The position numbers and the translations under genes were made by a program. A stretch of 64,000 nucleotides of DNA, from positions 43,840 to 107,839 of the forward strand of contig JAUQWW010000044.1 of NCBI GenBank assembly GCA_030834965.1, given 5' to 3'. Position 1 is the first letter of the stretch, and each line of letters starts with the position of its first letter. This DNA comes from Gallionellaceae bacterium (GTDB taxonomy: Bacteria > Pseudomonadota > Gammaproteobacteria > Burkholderiales > Gallionellaceae). A model generated the notes under the pieces. The model saw only the letters and a list, made by a program, of their open reading frames with translations, had not been told where the DNA came from and did not search any database. Below, in pieces: positions 16,545 through 26,509 of the stretch.

Positions 16545-18386
16545 ATGTCCAACATGCCGCCGTTTCTGATCCCAATAGTTGTCGCTGCTTTTGTCGTAGC
16601 GCTTGTACTGGCCTTTGCGTATTGGTACTGGCGACCTTCGTCGCGCATCAAAAAAGTTCTAAACAGGGTCATTCCGCGCATACAGGCATTGCAATCACCT
16701 GGGGTATTGGTCAACCGCCACGCAGTGGCTGAGATCATGCAGGCCGACAAAACCCTGAAACACTTGTGGGACGAATACACCGAGACTCTCCATGAGCAAT
16801 ACGACCACGTAGATGGTGAGCGGCGGTTGGTCGCAATTCGTGCCACTGTGCCCGCCGAAGTCTTCTTCAATACTCAGGTGCTGGTCGATACGCCGCTCAA
16901 CACCGAGTTTTTTCGTCATCTTCCCGGATTGCTGACCGGCATCGGCATCATCGGCACATTCTCGGGTTTGATCGTTGGCCTCTCTGATTTTAATCCGACA
17001 GGCAGCGCCGAGGCGGTCAAGGTCAGCGTGGATAAGCTGATGAAAGGCGTGAAAGAGGCGTTTTATGCCTCAGCCGGTGCCATCACCGCCGCGATGCTCA
17101 TTACCTTTGTCGAAAAGAGCATCCTTACACGGCGTTATAAGCAGATTGAAGTCCTCGCCCAGACCATCGATACGTTATATGAAGCAGGGGCTGGCGAGGA
17201 ATACCTGGCACGACTGGTCAAGGCTGCTGAAGAAAACACAGTTCACACTGCTCAACTTAAGCAAAGCCTGGTTGATGACCTCAAGCAGATTTTGACGGAC
17301 TTGAGCGAGCGGCAGATTGCAGCCCAGCAAACGCATGGCCAGCAACTCGCGCAGAACATTGGTCAGGCCATTCAGAGTAGCTTGCAGGCACCGCTCGACC
17401 AGATTGCAGCTGCCGTTACGCACGCCTCGGGTCAACAAGGCACCGCAGTCCAGAACATGCTGGAAAACCTATTGACCGCATTCATGGAGAAAATGGAACA
17501 AACATTTGGCGGCCAGATGCACGGACTCAATGAAATGATGGCGCAGTCCACCATCGCGATGAGCGAAATGCAGAAGGGCTTTGAAAAACTGATTGCGGAT
17601 TTAGGCCAGACCAGCCAAAAGGCGACTGGCGATTTGACAGACAAATTGAGCGTTGCGCTCGGTGCCGCCGACCGTCGCCATATGAAACTGGAAGAGCAGA
17701 TCAGCAACGCTGTCGCTGCACTGGAAGGACAGCGTAAAGCGGCAGCAGAGGAAGAGCAAAAACACCTGGGCGAGATGACCAGCAGGACAGGGCAATTTGT
17801 CTCTGGCTTGGCACAGGAAACGGAAAAGCTCAGTGCAGAAACACTCAAAGCCGTCGCCGCGATGGGACAGTCCATCGACAAAATGAATACAGGCGCACAA
17901 GACATGTATCTAGCGGCATCCGAGTTTAAAGATGCTGGAAAGGCGGTATCTGGAGCGATGCAACAGGGCGCGGCCACGCTTGACACGTTGAGCACCGCAG
18001 CGGATCGGGTGAGCATCGCCAGTAGCGGTCTGTCGGCAGTCATGACCGCCAATCAGAATGCCCAGCAAACGATCCAGGGCATGATCGATGCCCTGAAGAG
18101 CGTGGTTGAGCAAGCCAGACGTGAAGCGGGTGTCAGCCAACAAATTGTGAATGACATGGGCAAGGTTGGGCAGCAGTTAAGGCAGGTTGAGGAGCAAACC
18201 CAAGAATACTTCGACCAGTTGAACAGCTTGCTCAACACAGCATTCAGCACATTTGGCGATGCGGTGACGCGCGAACTCGGCAAGAGCAACGCTGCATTCC
18301 AGAGCGAGCTGACGACAGGGACGAATCTGCTCAAAGGCGCCTTCACCGAACTGGCCGCCGTCGTCGGCACACTCCACAAACCCTGA
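16545..18386 (+). CDS. zorA: Zorya ZorA, MotA/ExbB-like motor subunit with long tail
   Basis: A 613-residue inner-membrane protein. An N-terminal membrane helix (IPIVVAAFVVALVLAFAYWY) is followed by two more near residues 128-150 (LLTGIGIIGTFSGLIVGL) and 172-190 (FYASAGAITAAMLITFV) in the MotA/TolQ/ExbB pattern. From about 215 to the end it is a long alanine- and glutamine-rich coiled helical tail, the feature that distinguishes ZorA. With ZorB it forms a proton-driven ZorA5B2 motor that senses phage attack at the envelope and passes a signal through the tail. I chose the ATG at 16545, with GGGGAG upstream, over an earlier TTG. It is the first gene of the zorABCD operon. Confidence 0.95.
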   Translation: MSNMPPFLIPIVVAAFVVALVLAFAYWYWRPSSRIKKVLNRVIPRIQALQSPGVLVNRHAVAEIMQADKTLKHLWDEYTETLHEQYDHVDGERRLVAIRATVPAEVFFNTQVLVDTPLNTEFFRHLPGLLTGIGIIGTFSGLIVGLSDFNPTGSAEAVKVSVDKLMKGVKEAFYASAGAITAAMLITFVEKSILTRRYKQIEVLAQTIDTLYEAGAGEEYLARLVKAAEENTVHTAQLKQSLVDDLKQILTDLSERQIAAQQTHGQQLAQNIGQAIQSSLQAPLDQIAAAVTHASGQQGTAVQNMLENLLTAFMEKMEQTFGGQMHGLNEMMAQSTIAMSEMQKGFEKLIADLGQTSQKATGDLTDKLSVALGAADRRHMKLEEQISNAVAALEGQRKAAAEEEQKHLGEMTSRTGQFVSGLAQETEKLSAETLKAVAAMGQSIDKMNTGAQDMYLAASEFKDAGKAVSGAMQQGAATLDTLSTAADRVSIASSGLSAVMTANQNAQQTIQGMIDALKSVVEQARREAGVSQQIVNDMGKVGQQLRQVEEQTQEYFDQLNSLLNTAFSTFGDAVTRELGKSNAAFQSELTTGTNLLKGAFTELAAVVGTLHKP

Positions 18387-18388
18387 CC

Positions 18389-19105
18389 ATGCTGGGCACA
18401 CGACTGGTTATTCCCCGGCGAGGACGCGACGAAGGTGAGAAGCCTTTCTGGATTTCTTATGCCGATTTGATGACGGCGTTGATGATGTTGTTTCTGGTGG
18501 TCATGGCAGTGGCTCTGTTTGCCATCACCAGCCGCAATGATCACCACGAGGCAGAAATCGAAGCGTGTTTGAGCGAGCTAAAGGATCAAGTAAAACCATA
18601 CGAAAAAAGCGGCATCGAGCTTAAGGATAAGCGAATCGACTTTGGGGTAAGAGCACTGTTCGATAATGACCAATATGCCTTGAAGCCAGAAACAGCAAAA
18701 GATCTGCGCGCGTTCACACCAATGATTCTCGAATTTGCCAAGAAGGGTTGTGGCAATAAACTACTTAAGCGCGTCGTAATAGAGGGCTATACCAGTCAAT
18801 CTGGTAACTATTTACACAATCTGAATTTGAGCCTCAACCGCGCGCAAAGCGTGCTTTGTGCGTTGTACGACAAACCGGGTATCGACGAAAATCGGAAACT
18901 CGAATCCGGCGAAAAGCAGGATATCCGCAAGTTGTTTGTGGTCGGTGGCTACGCCTCAAACCAGGCACGCAAAAAGCCCGATGAAGACCGCCGAGTTGAA
19001 TTGCGACTGGAGTTTTGGGGGTTGGACGAACCCAGAACAGCAGATGTGGACTACGCCCCAGAGATCGGGCAATGCAAGCTACAGCACCGTGTCCTCGCCA
19101 ATTGA
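18389..19105 (+). CDS. zorB: Zorya ZorB, MotB-like peptidoglycan-binding subunit
   Basis: A 238-residue partner of ZorA. One membrane helix begins WISYADLMTALMMLFLVV; the aspartate is residue 26, the expected proton-carrying residue of ZorB/MotB proteins. The periplasmic part is an OmpA/MotB-like domain (VVIEGYTSQSGNYLHNLNLS, NRAQSVLCALYD, then DEDRRVELRLEFWG) that anchors to peptidoglycan. It starts two bases after zorA ends, and zorC overlaps its end. The length and gene order match Zorya loci. All residues needed for function appear intact. Confidence 0.95.
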   Translation: MLGTRLVIPRRGRDEGEKPFWISYADLMTALMMLFLVVMAVALFAITSRNDHHEAEIEACLSELKDQVKPYEKSGIELKDKRIDFGVRALFDNDQYALKPETAKDLRAFTPMILEFAKKGCGNKLLKRVVIEGYTSQSGNYLHNLNLSLNRAQSVLCALYDKPGIDENRKLESGEKQDIRKLFVVGGYASNQARKKPDEDRRVELRLEFWGLDEPRTADVDYAPEIGQCKLQHRVLAN

Positions 19106-20756
19106 AGCTCTACAGCAAAGTCTGAACAAGACTCTTGCTCAGCTTGTTCCTTCAGGCTATCGCATGCCAGAAGAGGGTATCAAGGCCATCCAGAAAACGG
19201 TCGGCACCCTTCGTCAACAACTCGGCGACCGGCTTGTCTCGCCCACCCCTGACAGAATCTGCTCCGCGCTAAAAACCTTGCGCACTCAAGGAGCGCGGAT
19301 GCTGGACGGCATGTCGTTCTACTTTGCCTGCTGGGGGTTGACGCAGGGGTGTGCGGGACATTCTCCGCTGATCGAAGACGACCAGCCGTTTGCCGATTTC
19401 ATGGGGGAAATCGAGCACCGTAAACCCGCAAGCCTGATGTGGCGGGGGCTACTCGATGCGTACTTTCGCTACGAACCAGAGACCAGACCGGTAGGAAAAG
19501 CTAACTGGCAGCGCCTGCGAGCCTGGCTAGAAAATGATTTGGACAACTTGTTGCGGCGCACGAATCCGAATCTGCGAGACTGCCTTGCATGGCTCAAAAC
19601 ATTGGAAAGCGAACGAGGATTGCTGAACGCAAGCGATCAGGTCAAACCCTACGCTGCGGAAGCATTACAGGGAAAACAGGAAAGGCTTGATCGAATCAAA
19701 ACCGATCTTGATATTCCGCCGACTAGCTGGTTCTGGCGTGAATTGGTGCTGGCACAGATACGGGAAGCCACGGCTTTATCTGACGATCACTTTAAGGCAG
19801 CTTTGCAGCCGCTGGCTCAATTGCTAAAGGAACACAAGCTTCTCTGGGACGACGGCCTGAAATACCTGCTCACCCGCTACCACGCTTGCCAGGACCACGC
19901 GGCTCACGAAAGCTTGAAAGCGCTGGCGCTGGAAGCATGGCAAAGCCCTCAGATATCGAGCCACGGCAAGTGGGGGCATGTTGCTCCTACGGTGAAGGAA
20001 ATGGTCAGCCAATGGCTGGTGCTGGAAGATTTGCAGGATTTCTTCGAGCTGCTGGCGGCTGACAGAGCCGCCGACCAACACCGGCTGAATTTTTGGATGC
20101 GTTACATCAAGCAGATCAGCTTTTCGCACATCGCGCTTGGTAAGCACTTATGGATCAGCCGTGATCGAGACTGGATCGAATTCAAGCAAAAGAAAAAAGG
20201 CCGCATCAGTCGCCTGGATGGCGGTGGAGGCAGCAAAAATGCCTTCATCATAAAAATCAGCCAGTATTATTTTGTTGAGTTTGGCGAAATGGGTGATGCT
20301 TGCTACGGTTATTCCGAAAACGATGTGCCCTTTACCTTGGGGCGCGGCTATATAGAATATCCAGGCGATTTGAAAGATAAGCAGCGGTACGCATTTTGGG
20401 GTAGCCATCATGATGGCTGGGAGAAAAAATTTGTCGACGGCTCAAGCACATTTCACGGGCTCAGGGATTTGGGCATCAACACGACGAATGAAACCGTTAT
20501 TCCAAAACCCACCCGAACATCAAAAATACCTGCGCGCCCTGCCACACTCGATATGCAGCGCGACATACCCATCTTCACAGGGCAACAAAAAGAACTCCCC
20601 CGCCCAGCCGCCCTTGATTCGATACGAACCGAAGATCGCCGCAGAAGCGGCGGCGCATTATGGGTTTTTCATCTAAAAGAGAAGGGCGCTGTCGCGGATT
20701 ATCTGAAGTCACAAGGGTATCGTTTCTCGGTAAGCAAGGGCTGGTGGAAAAAATGA
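19089..20756 (+). CDS. zorC: Zorya type I ZorC (EH-signature protein)
   Basis: A protein of about 555 residues, helical in the first two thirds and ending with a mixed region (GALWVFHLKEKGAVADYLKS, then YRFSVSKGWWKK). It fits ZorC, the EH-signature protein of type I Zorya that binds DNA and works with ZorD in the cytoplasm. Sequence motifs of its own are few, so position between zorB and zorD is the main evidence. The frame is open from 18858, but that part overlaps zorB in another frame. I suggest the GTG at 19089, overlapping the zorB end by 17 bases; an ATG a little upstream is an alternative. Confidence 0.85.
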   Translation: MSSPIEALQQSLNKTLAQLVPSGYRMPEEGIKAIQKTVGTLRQQLGDRLVSPTPDRICSALKTLRTQGARMLDGMSFYFACWGLTQGCAGHSPLIEDDQPFADFMGEIEHRKPASLMWRGLLDAYFRYEPETRPVGKANWQRLRAWLENDLDNLLRRTNPNLRDCLAWLKTLESERGLLNASDQVKPYAAEALQGKQERLDRIKTDLDIPPTSWFWRELVLAQIREATALSDDHFKAALQPLAQLLKEHKLLWDDGLKYLLTRYHACQDHAAHESLKALALEAWQSPQISSHGKWGHVAPTVKEMVSQWLVLEDLQDFFELLAADRAADQHRLNFWMRYIKQISFSHIALGKHLWISRDRDWIEFKQKKKGRISRLDGGGGSKNAFIIKISQYYFVEFGEMGDACYGYSENDVPFTLGRGYIEYPGDLKDKQRYAFWGSHHDGWEKKFVDGSSTFHGLRDLGINTTNETVIPKPTRTSKIPARPATLDMQRDIPIFTGQQKELPRPAALDSIRTEDRRRSGGALWVFHLKEKGAVADYLKSQGYRFSVSKGWWKK

Positions 20757-20772
20757 AGGGTGACCGATTTTG

Positions 20773-23700
20773 ATGCACAGACTTGTAAGCAGACCTGACG
20801 ATGTTGGCCTAAAATTTTTCGTTAGTTCGTTTGTGCCTGAGCAATGGATCAGCGCGCCCGGCAAGCTGGAGACGACCGACCAGTCTCTTGCCGCATATTT
20901 AGCCCAACTTGAAGAAGAGGGATACGCCAAGCGTGATACTGAAGGACTGACGGTAGCCTGGGCTGATCTTTACGATCTGCTCAATCATTCCGAACACTTT
21001 AGCAGCGTCCCCTTACTAGGCTTGCCCGAATTTTCAACTTTTCGCCCGGCACTGGTCAGTCAGGGTGCGTTGAGTGACAGCGGGTTCAGTATTTATCTGG
21101 ACGGTTGGCGGAGTGAAACAGGCCAGGTCGTCAGTCAGGAAGTGATCCGAACCGGTGCGCAGCTCAAGCTTGGGCAAACCGAGCAATTATTGCCGGAGCC
21201 AGTCTGGCTGTTGATCGATGCGGTTCGCAGCTTCGCCCGCCGACCGGTCAATGAGAAAAGTCGCGATGCGCACTTTGCCGCATGGGGTCGCATACGCGCA
21301 CTTGCGGAGGAAGCCGACGCATTACTAGACCGGTTTCTGGAAACAACGATCGTCCTCACGCCTGAAGCGTTGCGGCTAGAATTGAACCAGAGCGTAATCA
21401 GCGGCGTGCCCGTGGTGGAAGTTCTGCCCACGTTTGAAAATTCTCCTACGTGGTGGCTGGACGTGTTCGACAGCCACGTAAGCGTGCCACCCCGTTACGA
21501 CCACACCCAACCCGGCGGCGGGATCGTGCATATCGTGATTACACCCGAGGTCAGGCAGGTGCTGGCCGAGATCAAGGCCATGCCGGGTCGCCGTGTAGCG
21601 GGCGAACGCGCTGAGGCGTTTTTGCGTAATCCTTATGCCATGCTGGGTGAGACGGCTTCGGCGATTATTCCTCCTGAATCCTTCGAACATGCACGCGCGC
21701 AAGCAGGCGTACAGTTCTACGCATTTCAGATGGCCTTGGCGCGTCATCATGCCAGCGATACCGAAAAGGCAGGATTGATTGAATGGGTAGAAATTCAGGT
21801 CGCTCCACAGGCCGAACGGTTCGCCGCATCCGAGCTACTGCACCTGTCGAACCCGCAGGCTTTGCAAACTTTCATTGATGCACTTGAACGCGGAATCACG
21901 GAAAGCAAGCTCTGCTTTGTGTGGGCTGGCCGGAAACTGGAGCTTGATCCCAATGCACAAATTCAGCTCGATCAGGCACGCTCATGGCTGATCGAATGGC
22001 AACGTGCGCGCGTGCTGATTTCCGCTGCCGAGGTGTATGACCTCAGCGGTTACGCCCCACGTGTGGAAGGAATTGGTGCTGCCAAGCCGGTGTACTCGCC
22101 CTACATCATGCGTATGGGTGGCGCGACCAGTTGGCTGCCTGACAAAGTTGAAGTCGGCATCGCATTTAAGCCGCAGGGTAGTGCACAGACACTGCTGCTG
22201 CCGTTCTCCAAGGATGAACAAGCCAATTTCGGCCGTGCTGTGGACGAGGCGGAACAGGCGGGTAAAACTGAGCTGAACTGGCCGGGCCTGCCTGTGCCGA
22301 TTAGCCTGGGTGAAGCGCACACACTCAAGTCCGACGTGGACTTGGCCTTATCCGGCGTGAAAGCTGGTGGCTGGAAAGAAGGCCCACCGACCAATCCTGT
22401 AGAGAAACTCGATCGCCCCAATGGTCGGCCACCTACCTTGCTGACCCTCCATAACATCGATGTGGTTGACTACTCGGAAGCGCGTCAGGCTGCCCTGAGT
22501 TTTGACAGCACCAAGCTAAGGCTGCCGGAATCTCTGAAACCAGGTGAGAAACTGTTACAGCACCAGCAAGAAGGCTTGGCCTGGTTGCAGCATTTGTGGG
22601 CGCACTCTCCAGAATATGCGCGCGGCGGCCTGCTTGCTGATGACATGGGGCTTGGCAAGACGCTGCAACTGCTGACTTTCCTTTCCTGTGTTTTCGAAAT
22701 CAATCCCGATTCCCCGCCTGCACTGGTTGTCGCCCCTGTTGCATTGCTGGATAACTGGCAACGTGAGATTGAGCATTTTTTTCAACCTGACACGTTTCGC
22801 GTAATGGCCTTGCACGGCTCCACGCTATCAAGGCACAAAGCGAAAAAAGACGAAATCGACGACGCCTTGCTGGAAGATGGGCTCAAACGGTTTTTACAAC
22901 CCGGGTGGCAAGGTGGAGCCAATCTGATACTGACGACCTACGAGACCCTACGCGATTTCGAATTCTCGCTGGCTCGCGAAAAATGGAGCGTGATGATTTG
23001 CGACGAGGCGCAGAAAATAAAGTCCCCGGCCGCTCTGGTCACACACGCCGCCAAAGCCATGCACGCGCGATTCAAGATCGCCGCGACCGGCACACCAGTG
23101 GAAAACTCGCTAACCGATTTGTGGTGCCTGTTCGATTTCATCCAGCCCGGATTGCTCGGTGCACTGAACGAATTCGGGCGTAAATACAAACGTCCAATCG
23201 AAGCGAATACAGACAAGGAGAGGGACGCACTTGAGGAACTGCAAGCCTTGTTTGCTCCGCAATTGCTGCGCCGCACCAAGGATGAAGTCGTCAAGTTACC
23301 ACCCAAAACTGAAGACTTGGATTGCCGGGAATTGCCGATTTCAGAACTGCAACGCCAGTTGTACTCTCAAGCACTGTCTGCTCACAAGGCAAAGATCGCA
23401 GCGGCTGACAGCAAACGGGTCGGTCAGGCCATGCTGGGTATGCTGCATCAACTTAAAGTATTGTGTGCTCACCCGATCGCTATGGGGCAAACCGCAAACT
23501 TGCACCCTCCGCTGGCTGATGCCTTGCGCGACTCGCCTAAGCTGGCATGGCTTTTAGCGACGCTGGAGCGAATTAAAACCAGTGGCGAAAAAGTAATCGT
23601 GTTCACTGAGTTACGCGAAATTCAGCGTGTGCTCCAGCACTATATTGGCGAGCATTTTGGAAGACGACCTGCGATCGTCAATGGCGATACCGACGTTCAA

Positions 23701-24513
23701 TCGAAAAGTGGCATATCACGACAGAATCTGATCGACGCTTTCCAGAAACAGCCAGGATTTAATGTCATTATTCTGTCGACACAAGCTGTTGGCTTTGGCC
23801 TCAATATTCAGGCAGCCAATCATGTTATCCATTACACCCGCCCCTGGAACCCAGCCAAAGAAGACCAGGCAACGGATCGCGCTTATCGAATCGGGCAAGA
23901 TAAACCCGTCACGGTCTATTACCCGACAGTCCATGCGGACTTCGTGACATTTGAAAAACGGTTAGACGAGTTGCTTGCCAAAAAACGTGAGATCGCTGCC
24001 AAGACCTGGCTCAATGGCGCGGACGATATTCGGCTGGATGAGTTCGGAAATTTCTCCGATGCAACAGGCGAAACGGTGCTCCCTGATCGAGCAGTGAGCG
24101 AAGATGAACTGATAAGCATGGATGGCCATGCCTTTGAAGCTTTCTGCGCTCTATTATGGAGCAAACAGGGATTTCAGGTGCATCGCACACCTGTCAGTGG
24201 TGATGGTGGCGTCGATGTCGTCGCGATTCGAGATGGCAAGGGGATTTTGATCCAGTGCAAGAGCACCAGTCGTCAGGGTCAAGCCTTGGGTTGGGACGCC
24301 GTGAAGGAGGTGGCAGCTGGTGCTGCGGCTTATCAACAACGCTACCCCGGTGTGAGCTTCAAGCGGATGGCACTGACCAACCAATCCTTTAATGTTGCGG
24401 CGCAAGAGCAAGCAAAATTACTGGAGGTTGAGTTGTGGGGAAAACAACAACTATTGGGGTGTATGACGCAATACCCGGTGCAATACTGCGAATGGCTGGC
24501 AGCACTGGCTTGA
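20773..24513 (+). CDS. zorD: Zorya type I ZorD, SNF2 helicase with Mrr-like nuclease domain
   Basis: A 1,246-residue effector. The N-terminal 600 residues lack known motifs. A SNF2/Swi2 ATPase follows: GLLADDMGLGKT (Walker A, near 620), VMICDEAQKIKS (DEAQ box, near 742), FKIAATGTPVENS, and the second lobe with NVIILSTQAVGFGLN and QATDRAYRIGQ (near 1030). The last 130 residues form an Mrr-type restriction endonuclease fold with SGDGGVDVVA (near 1142) and ILIQCKST (near 1158), the D and QxK metal-binding elements. In the Zorya model it degrades invading phage DNA after activation by ZorAB. Starts at ATG 20773, sixteen bases after zorC. No frameshift seen. Confidence 0.96.
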   Translation: MHRLVSRPDDVGLKFFVSSFVPEQWISAPGKLETTDQSLAAYLAQLEEEGYAKRDTEGLTVAWADLYDLLNHSEHFSSVPLLGLPEFSTFRPALVSQGALSDSGFSIYLDGWRSETGQVVSQEVIRTGAQLKLGQTEQLLPEPVWLLIDAVRSFARRPVNEKSRDAHFAAWGRIRALAEEADALLDRFLETTIVLTPEALRLELNQSVISGVPVVEVLPTFENSPTWWLDVFDSHVSVPPRYDHTQPGGGIVHIVITPEVRQVLAEIKAMPGRRVAGERAEAFLRNPYAMLGETASAIIPPESFEHARAQAGVQFYAFQMALARHHASDTEKAGLIEWVEIQVAPQAERFAASELLHLSNPQALQTFIDALERGITESKLCFVWAGRKLELDPNAQIQLDQARSWLIEWQRARVLISAAEVYDLSGYAPRVEGIGAAKPVYSPYIMRMGGATSWLPDKVEVGIAFKPQGSAQTLLLPFSKDEQANFGRAVDEAEQAGKTELNWPGLPVPISLGEAHTLKSDVDLALSGVKAGGWKEGPPTNPVEKLDRPNGRPPTLLTLHNIDVVDYSEARQAALSFDSTKLRLPESLKPGEKLLQHQQEGLAWLQHLWAHSPEYARGGLLADDMGLGKTLQLLTFLSCVFEINPDSPPALVVAPVALLDNWQREIEHFFQPDTFRVMALHGSTLSRHKAKKDEIDDALLEDGLKRFLQPGWQGGANLILTTYETLRDFEFSLAREKWSVMICDEAQKIKSPAALVTHAAKAMHARFKIAATGTPVENSLTDLWCLFDFIQPGLLGALNEFGRKYKRPIEANTDKERDALEELQALFAPQLLRRTKDEVVKLPPKTEDLDCRELPISELQRQLYSQALSAHKAKIAAADSKRVGQAMLGMLHQLKVLCAHPIAMGQTANLHPPLADALRDSPKLAWLLATLERIKTSGEKVIVFTELREIQRVLQHYIGEHFGRRPAIVNGDTDVQSKSGISRQNLIDAFQKQPGFNVIILSTQAVGFGLNIQAANHVIHYTRPWNPAKEDQATDRAYRIGQDKPVTVYYPTVHADFVTFEKRLDELLAKKREIAAKTWLNGADDIRLDEFGNFSDATGETVLPDRAVSEDELISMDGHAFEAFCALLWSKQGFQVHRTPVSGDGGVDVVAIRDGKGILIQCKSTSRQGQALGWDAVKEVAAGAAAYQQRYPGVSFKRMALTNQSFNVAAQEQAKLLEVELWGKQQLLGCMTQYPVQYCEWLAALA

Positions 24514-24916
24514 TAAGCGAGCGGCTTTTTTTGTGTTGGGCCGCCAGCCAGATTCCTGTAGCCACCGCGCGCCATAGGTGACTGTTAATTGCTGCTGAAC
24601 AGGCTCACGATAAGCATGCCGCGACGGATTGTTGTGGGTCGTGTCTTGCCACAGAGAAACTCAGAAAGTTGACGTTCGGTGAGACTATCTGGCCTATGTC
24701 CGGTCAAGACTCCATAGCGGAAGTAGTTGGCTAAATTGTACAATATTCGTTATTAGCCGCAATATTTATCGGGTTACCTGTACTGATCATCATTAAGGTA
24801 TTCGGTTTGGGCTAGTTGGATGAGATTCAAGGTGAGGTTAAAGGGGCTCAAATTATTATTCAACCAATAGTGTTCTGTATGGGCTGGCTTCACTGGCAAT
24901 GTTGGAGATATGAGAA
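24514..24916. other. intergenic stretch after zorD
   Basis: About 400 bases with no supported gene. The sequence becomes AT-rich from about 24725 and likely contains the promoter for the next plus-strand gene. A hairpin-like CGAGCGGC/GCCGCCAG region lies just after the zorD stop, without a clear T-run terminator. Confidence 0.4.
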
Positions 24917-25750
24917 ATGAATAACACCCACTTAACTTCACCCCAAAAATATTCTATTTGGATTGGTACAATTATCGTAATAGCTGTTGTTTCATTTTGG
25001 AATAATTTGCGGCATCAGGATAATTGGAAAGCAACGAAATATAATATCAATCAAGATTCAGTAGCAACATTAGATGATAGTAAACACCCCACAGAAAGGT
25101 TAGGCTCAGCTAGTATTTGGTTTGAGAAATCTTTTGATGATGGTGATAGTCAGGTTCATTCAATATTTACCAAAACCCCACATATCAATGAAGATGGAAC
25201 AGCTTTAAATTGTCATGTTTGCGGTGTTGTGATTAGTGTCATTACTTATAAACAAGTTGCTGGTAAGTGGGAATTTATATCTATGCAACCATCTCTTGCT
25301 GAGCTCGGGCAATGGGGAACTGTACCAGATAATAAACCAGCAGAAATACTTCGGCTTGCGCCAGATAATGTTGCATTATTAATTAATGAACGCGATGGCA
25401 ACCAAGGGCAATACGAAGAATGGATAAGCTTGCTTGCCTTCTCAAAAAATAATTGGCTTAACCTAGGTTCTATAAAAACCGGAGAAGAAGATAGCCATAG
25501 TTGCCTGAAATCATCTCAGCTAGGTAAAGATAATCTTAAAGGGAAAAGGTGTTGGAGTTACAAAGGAAAAGTTTCAGTGAAAGCCGGAAGCAATGCAGAA
25601 TATCCAGAATTGCTGGTTACGTTAACTGGCACTAATAAGGGGAAAGATGCGCTGCATGTAGTGCCTGTAAACCAGGTCACCACTTATGTTTTTAATGGTA
25701 AAAAATATATTGAATCCAAGACAGAACTCAATACAACAAAATTAAATTGA
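24917..25750 (+). CDS. unknown exported or membrane-anchored protein
   Basis: A 277-residue protein with a single N-terminal membrane helix (YSIWIGTIIVIAVVSFW) and the rest predicted outside the cytoplasm. It contains a CxxC-type pair (NCHVCGVV), a further two cysteines near residues 195-215, and short beta-like segments (VALLINERDGNQGQYEEWIS) that suggest a sensor- or lipoprotein-like fold. I do not recognise the family. Codon use is much more AT-rich than in the flanking Zorya and recombinase genes, pointing to a separate origin. GGAGATATGAGAA precedes the ATG. Its 3' end overlaps the convergent PEP-CTERM gene by nine bases. Confidence 0.6.
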   Translation: MNNTHLTSPQKYSIWIGTIIVIAVVSFWNNLRHQDNWKATKYNINQDSVATLDDSKHPTERLGSASIWFEKSFDDGDSQVHSIFTKTPHINEDGTALNCHVCGVVISVITYKQVAGKWEFISMQPSLAELGQWGTVPDNKPAEILRLAPDNVALLINERDGNQGQYEEWISLLAFSKNNWLNLGSIKTGEEDSHSCLKSSQLGKDNLKGKRCWSYKGKVSVKAGSNAEYPELLVTLTGTNKGKDALHVVPVNQVTTYVFNGKKYIESKTELNTTKLN

Positions 25751-26509
25751 AAATGTCCTTGATCGAATACCTAGTAATCCAAGACCAATTAAGAATAAAG
25801 CCCATGTTTCAGGTTCAGGAATAGCAGCTACATCACCATCACGGACAGCCCAAGCGTAGAAATCTTGGTGACCATCGTTTTGCCACCACGTTGGAAAAGT
25901 GTTCTGTGATCCGTATTTGAAATCGAATGCGAACGCAAGAATTGGATAAGGCCCCGTTGCGGGTGAGTACCCTTCATCAGACCAAAAGTAACGGAAGAGA
26001 AGGTCGCTTTCTAAATTGATAAAGGGACCAATATTCGTTAGTCCCCAACCTGCTTGTGGATTGGGCTGGCAATCGACCGAAACCGGGCAATAGCCTTTGT
26101 TATCAAGTGAGTTGTAAAAAAGAAAGGCCATCTCACTAGCGGTGATACCTGCATAAGCAGTGCCTACTTCGCTAATGTTGTAGCCCACCTCCGAAGTGCC
26201 ATCGGCTTTGAAAAGGGGGCTGTAAGTCGTCCCATAGCTGATTCCATTGAGTGGGTCTGCATGGGGTAACCGCCATTTGTCATATCCACCATATACCAAT
26301 TGATCGGCCCAAACCTTTGCATCATCCCAACGCATCAGACCATCACTGTCATAGCCACTGGTTTGAGCGTAATTTGCATCCTGCAACCAAGTAATATTCA
26401 AATCAGTGTCGTAGATCAGACCACCCCCACGGTTAATGAGGGTAGCCTGAGCCGTGCCGGAAATTAAAGCACCAGCACATAAGGTCAATACAGCAAAGGT
26501 TTTTTTCAT
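25742..26509 (-). CDS. PEP-CTERM secreted protein with DUF1566-like domain
   Basis: A 255-residue exported protein: signal peptide (MKKTFAVLTLCAGALISGTA), then a DUF1566-like region (GGGLIYDTDLNITWLQDANY, YGGYDKWRLPHADPLNG) and a C-terminal sorting signal with IPEPETWALFLIGLGLLGIR and a short basic tail. The PEP-CTERM tail is cut by an exosortase, which releases or attaches the protein at the cell surface, usually in exopolysaccharide-producing bacteria. No exosortase gene is in the window, so the host must supply it. Carried inside the Zorya element, between defence genes and recombinases. Confidence 0.85.
   Translation of the reverse strand: MKKTFAVLTLCAGALISGTAQATLINRGGGLIYDTDLNITWLQDANYAQTSGYDSDGLMRWDDAKVWADQLVYGGYDKWRLPHADPLNGISYGTTYSPLFKADGTSEVGYNISEVGTAYAGITASEMAFLFYNSLDNKGYCPVSVDCQPNPQAGWGLTNIGPFINLESDLLFRYFWSDEGYSPATGPYPILAFAFDFKYGSQNTFPTWWQNDGHQDFYAWAVRDGDVAAIPEPETWALFLIGLGLLGIRSRTFSI

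Noticed and set aside
18858..19088. N-terminal extension of zorC by 77 codons
   Set aside because: It overlaps well-conserved zorB sequence in another frame and has Ser/Arg-rich shadow composition.
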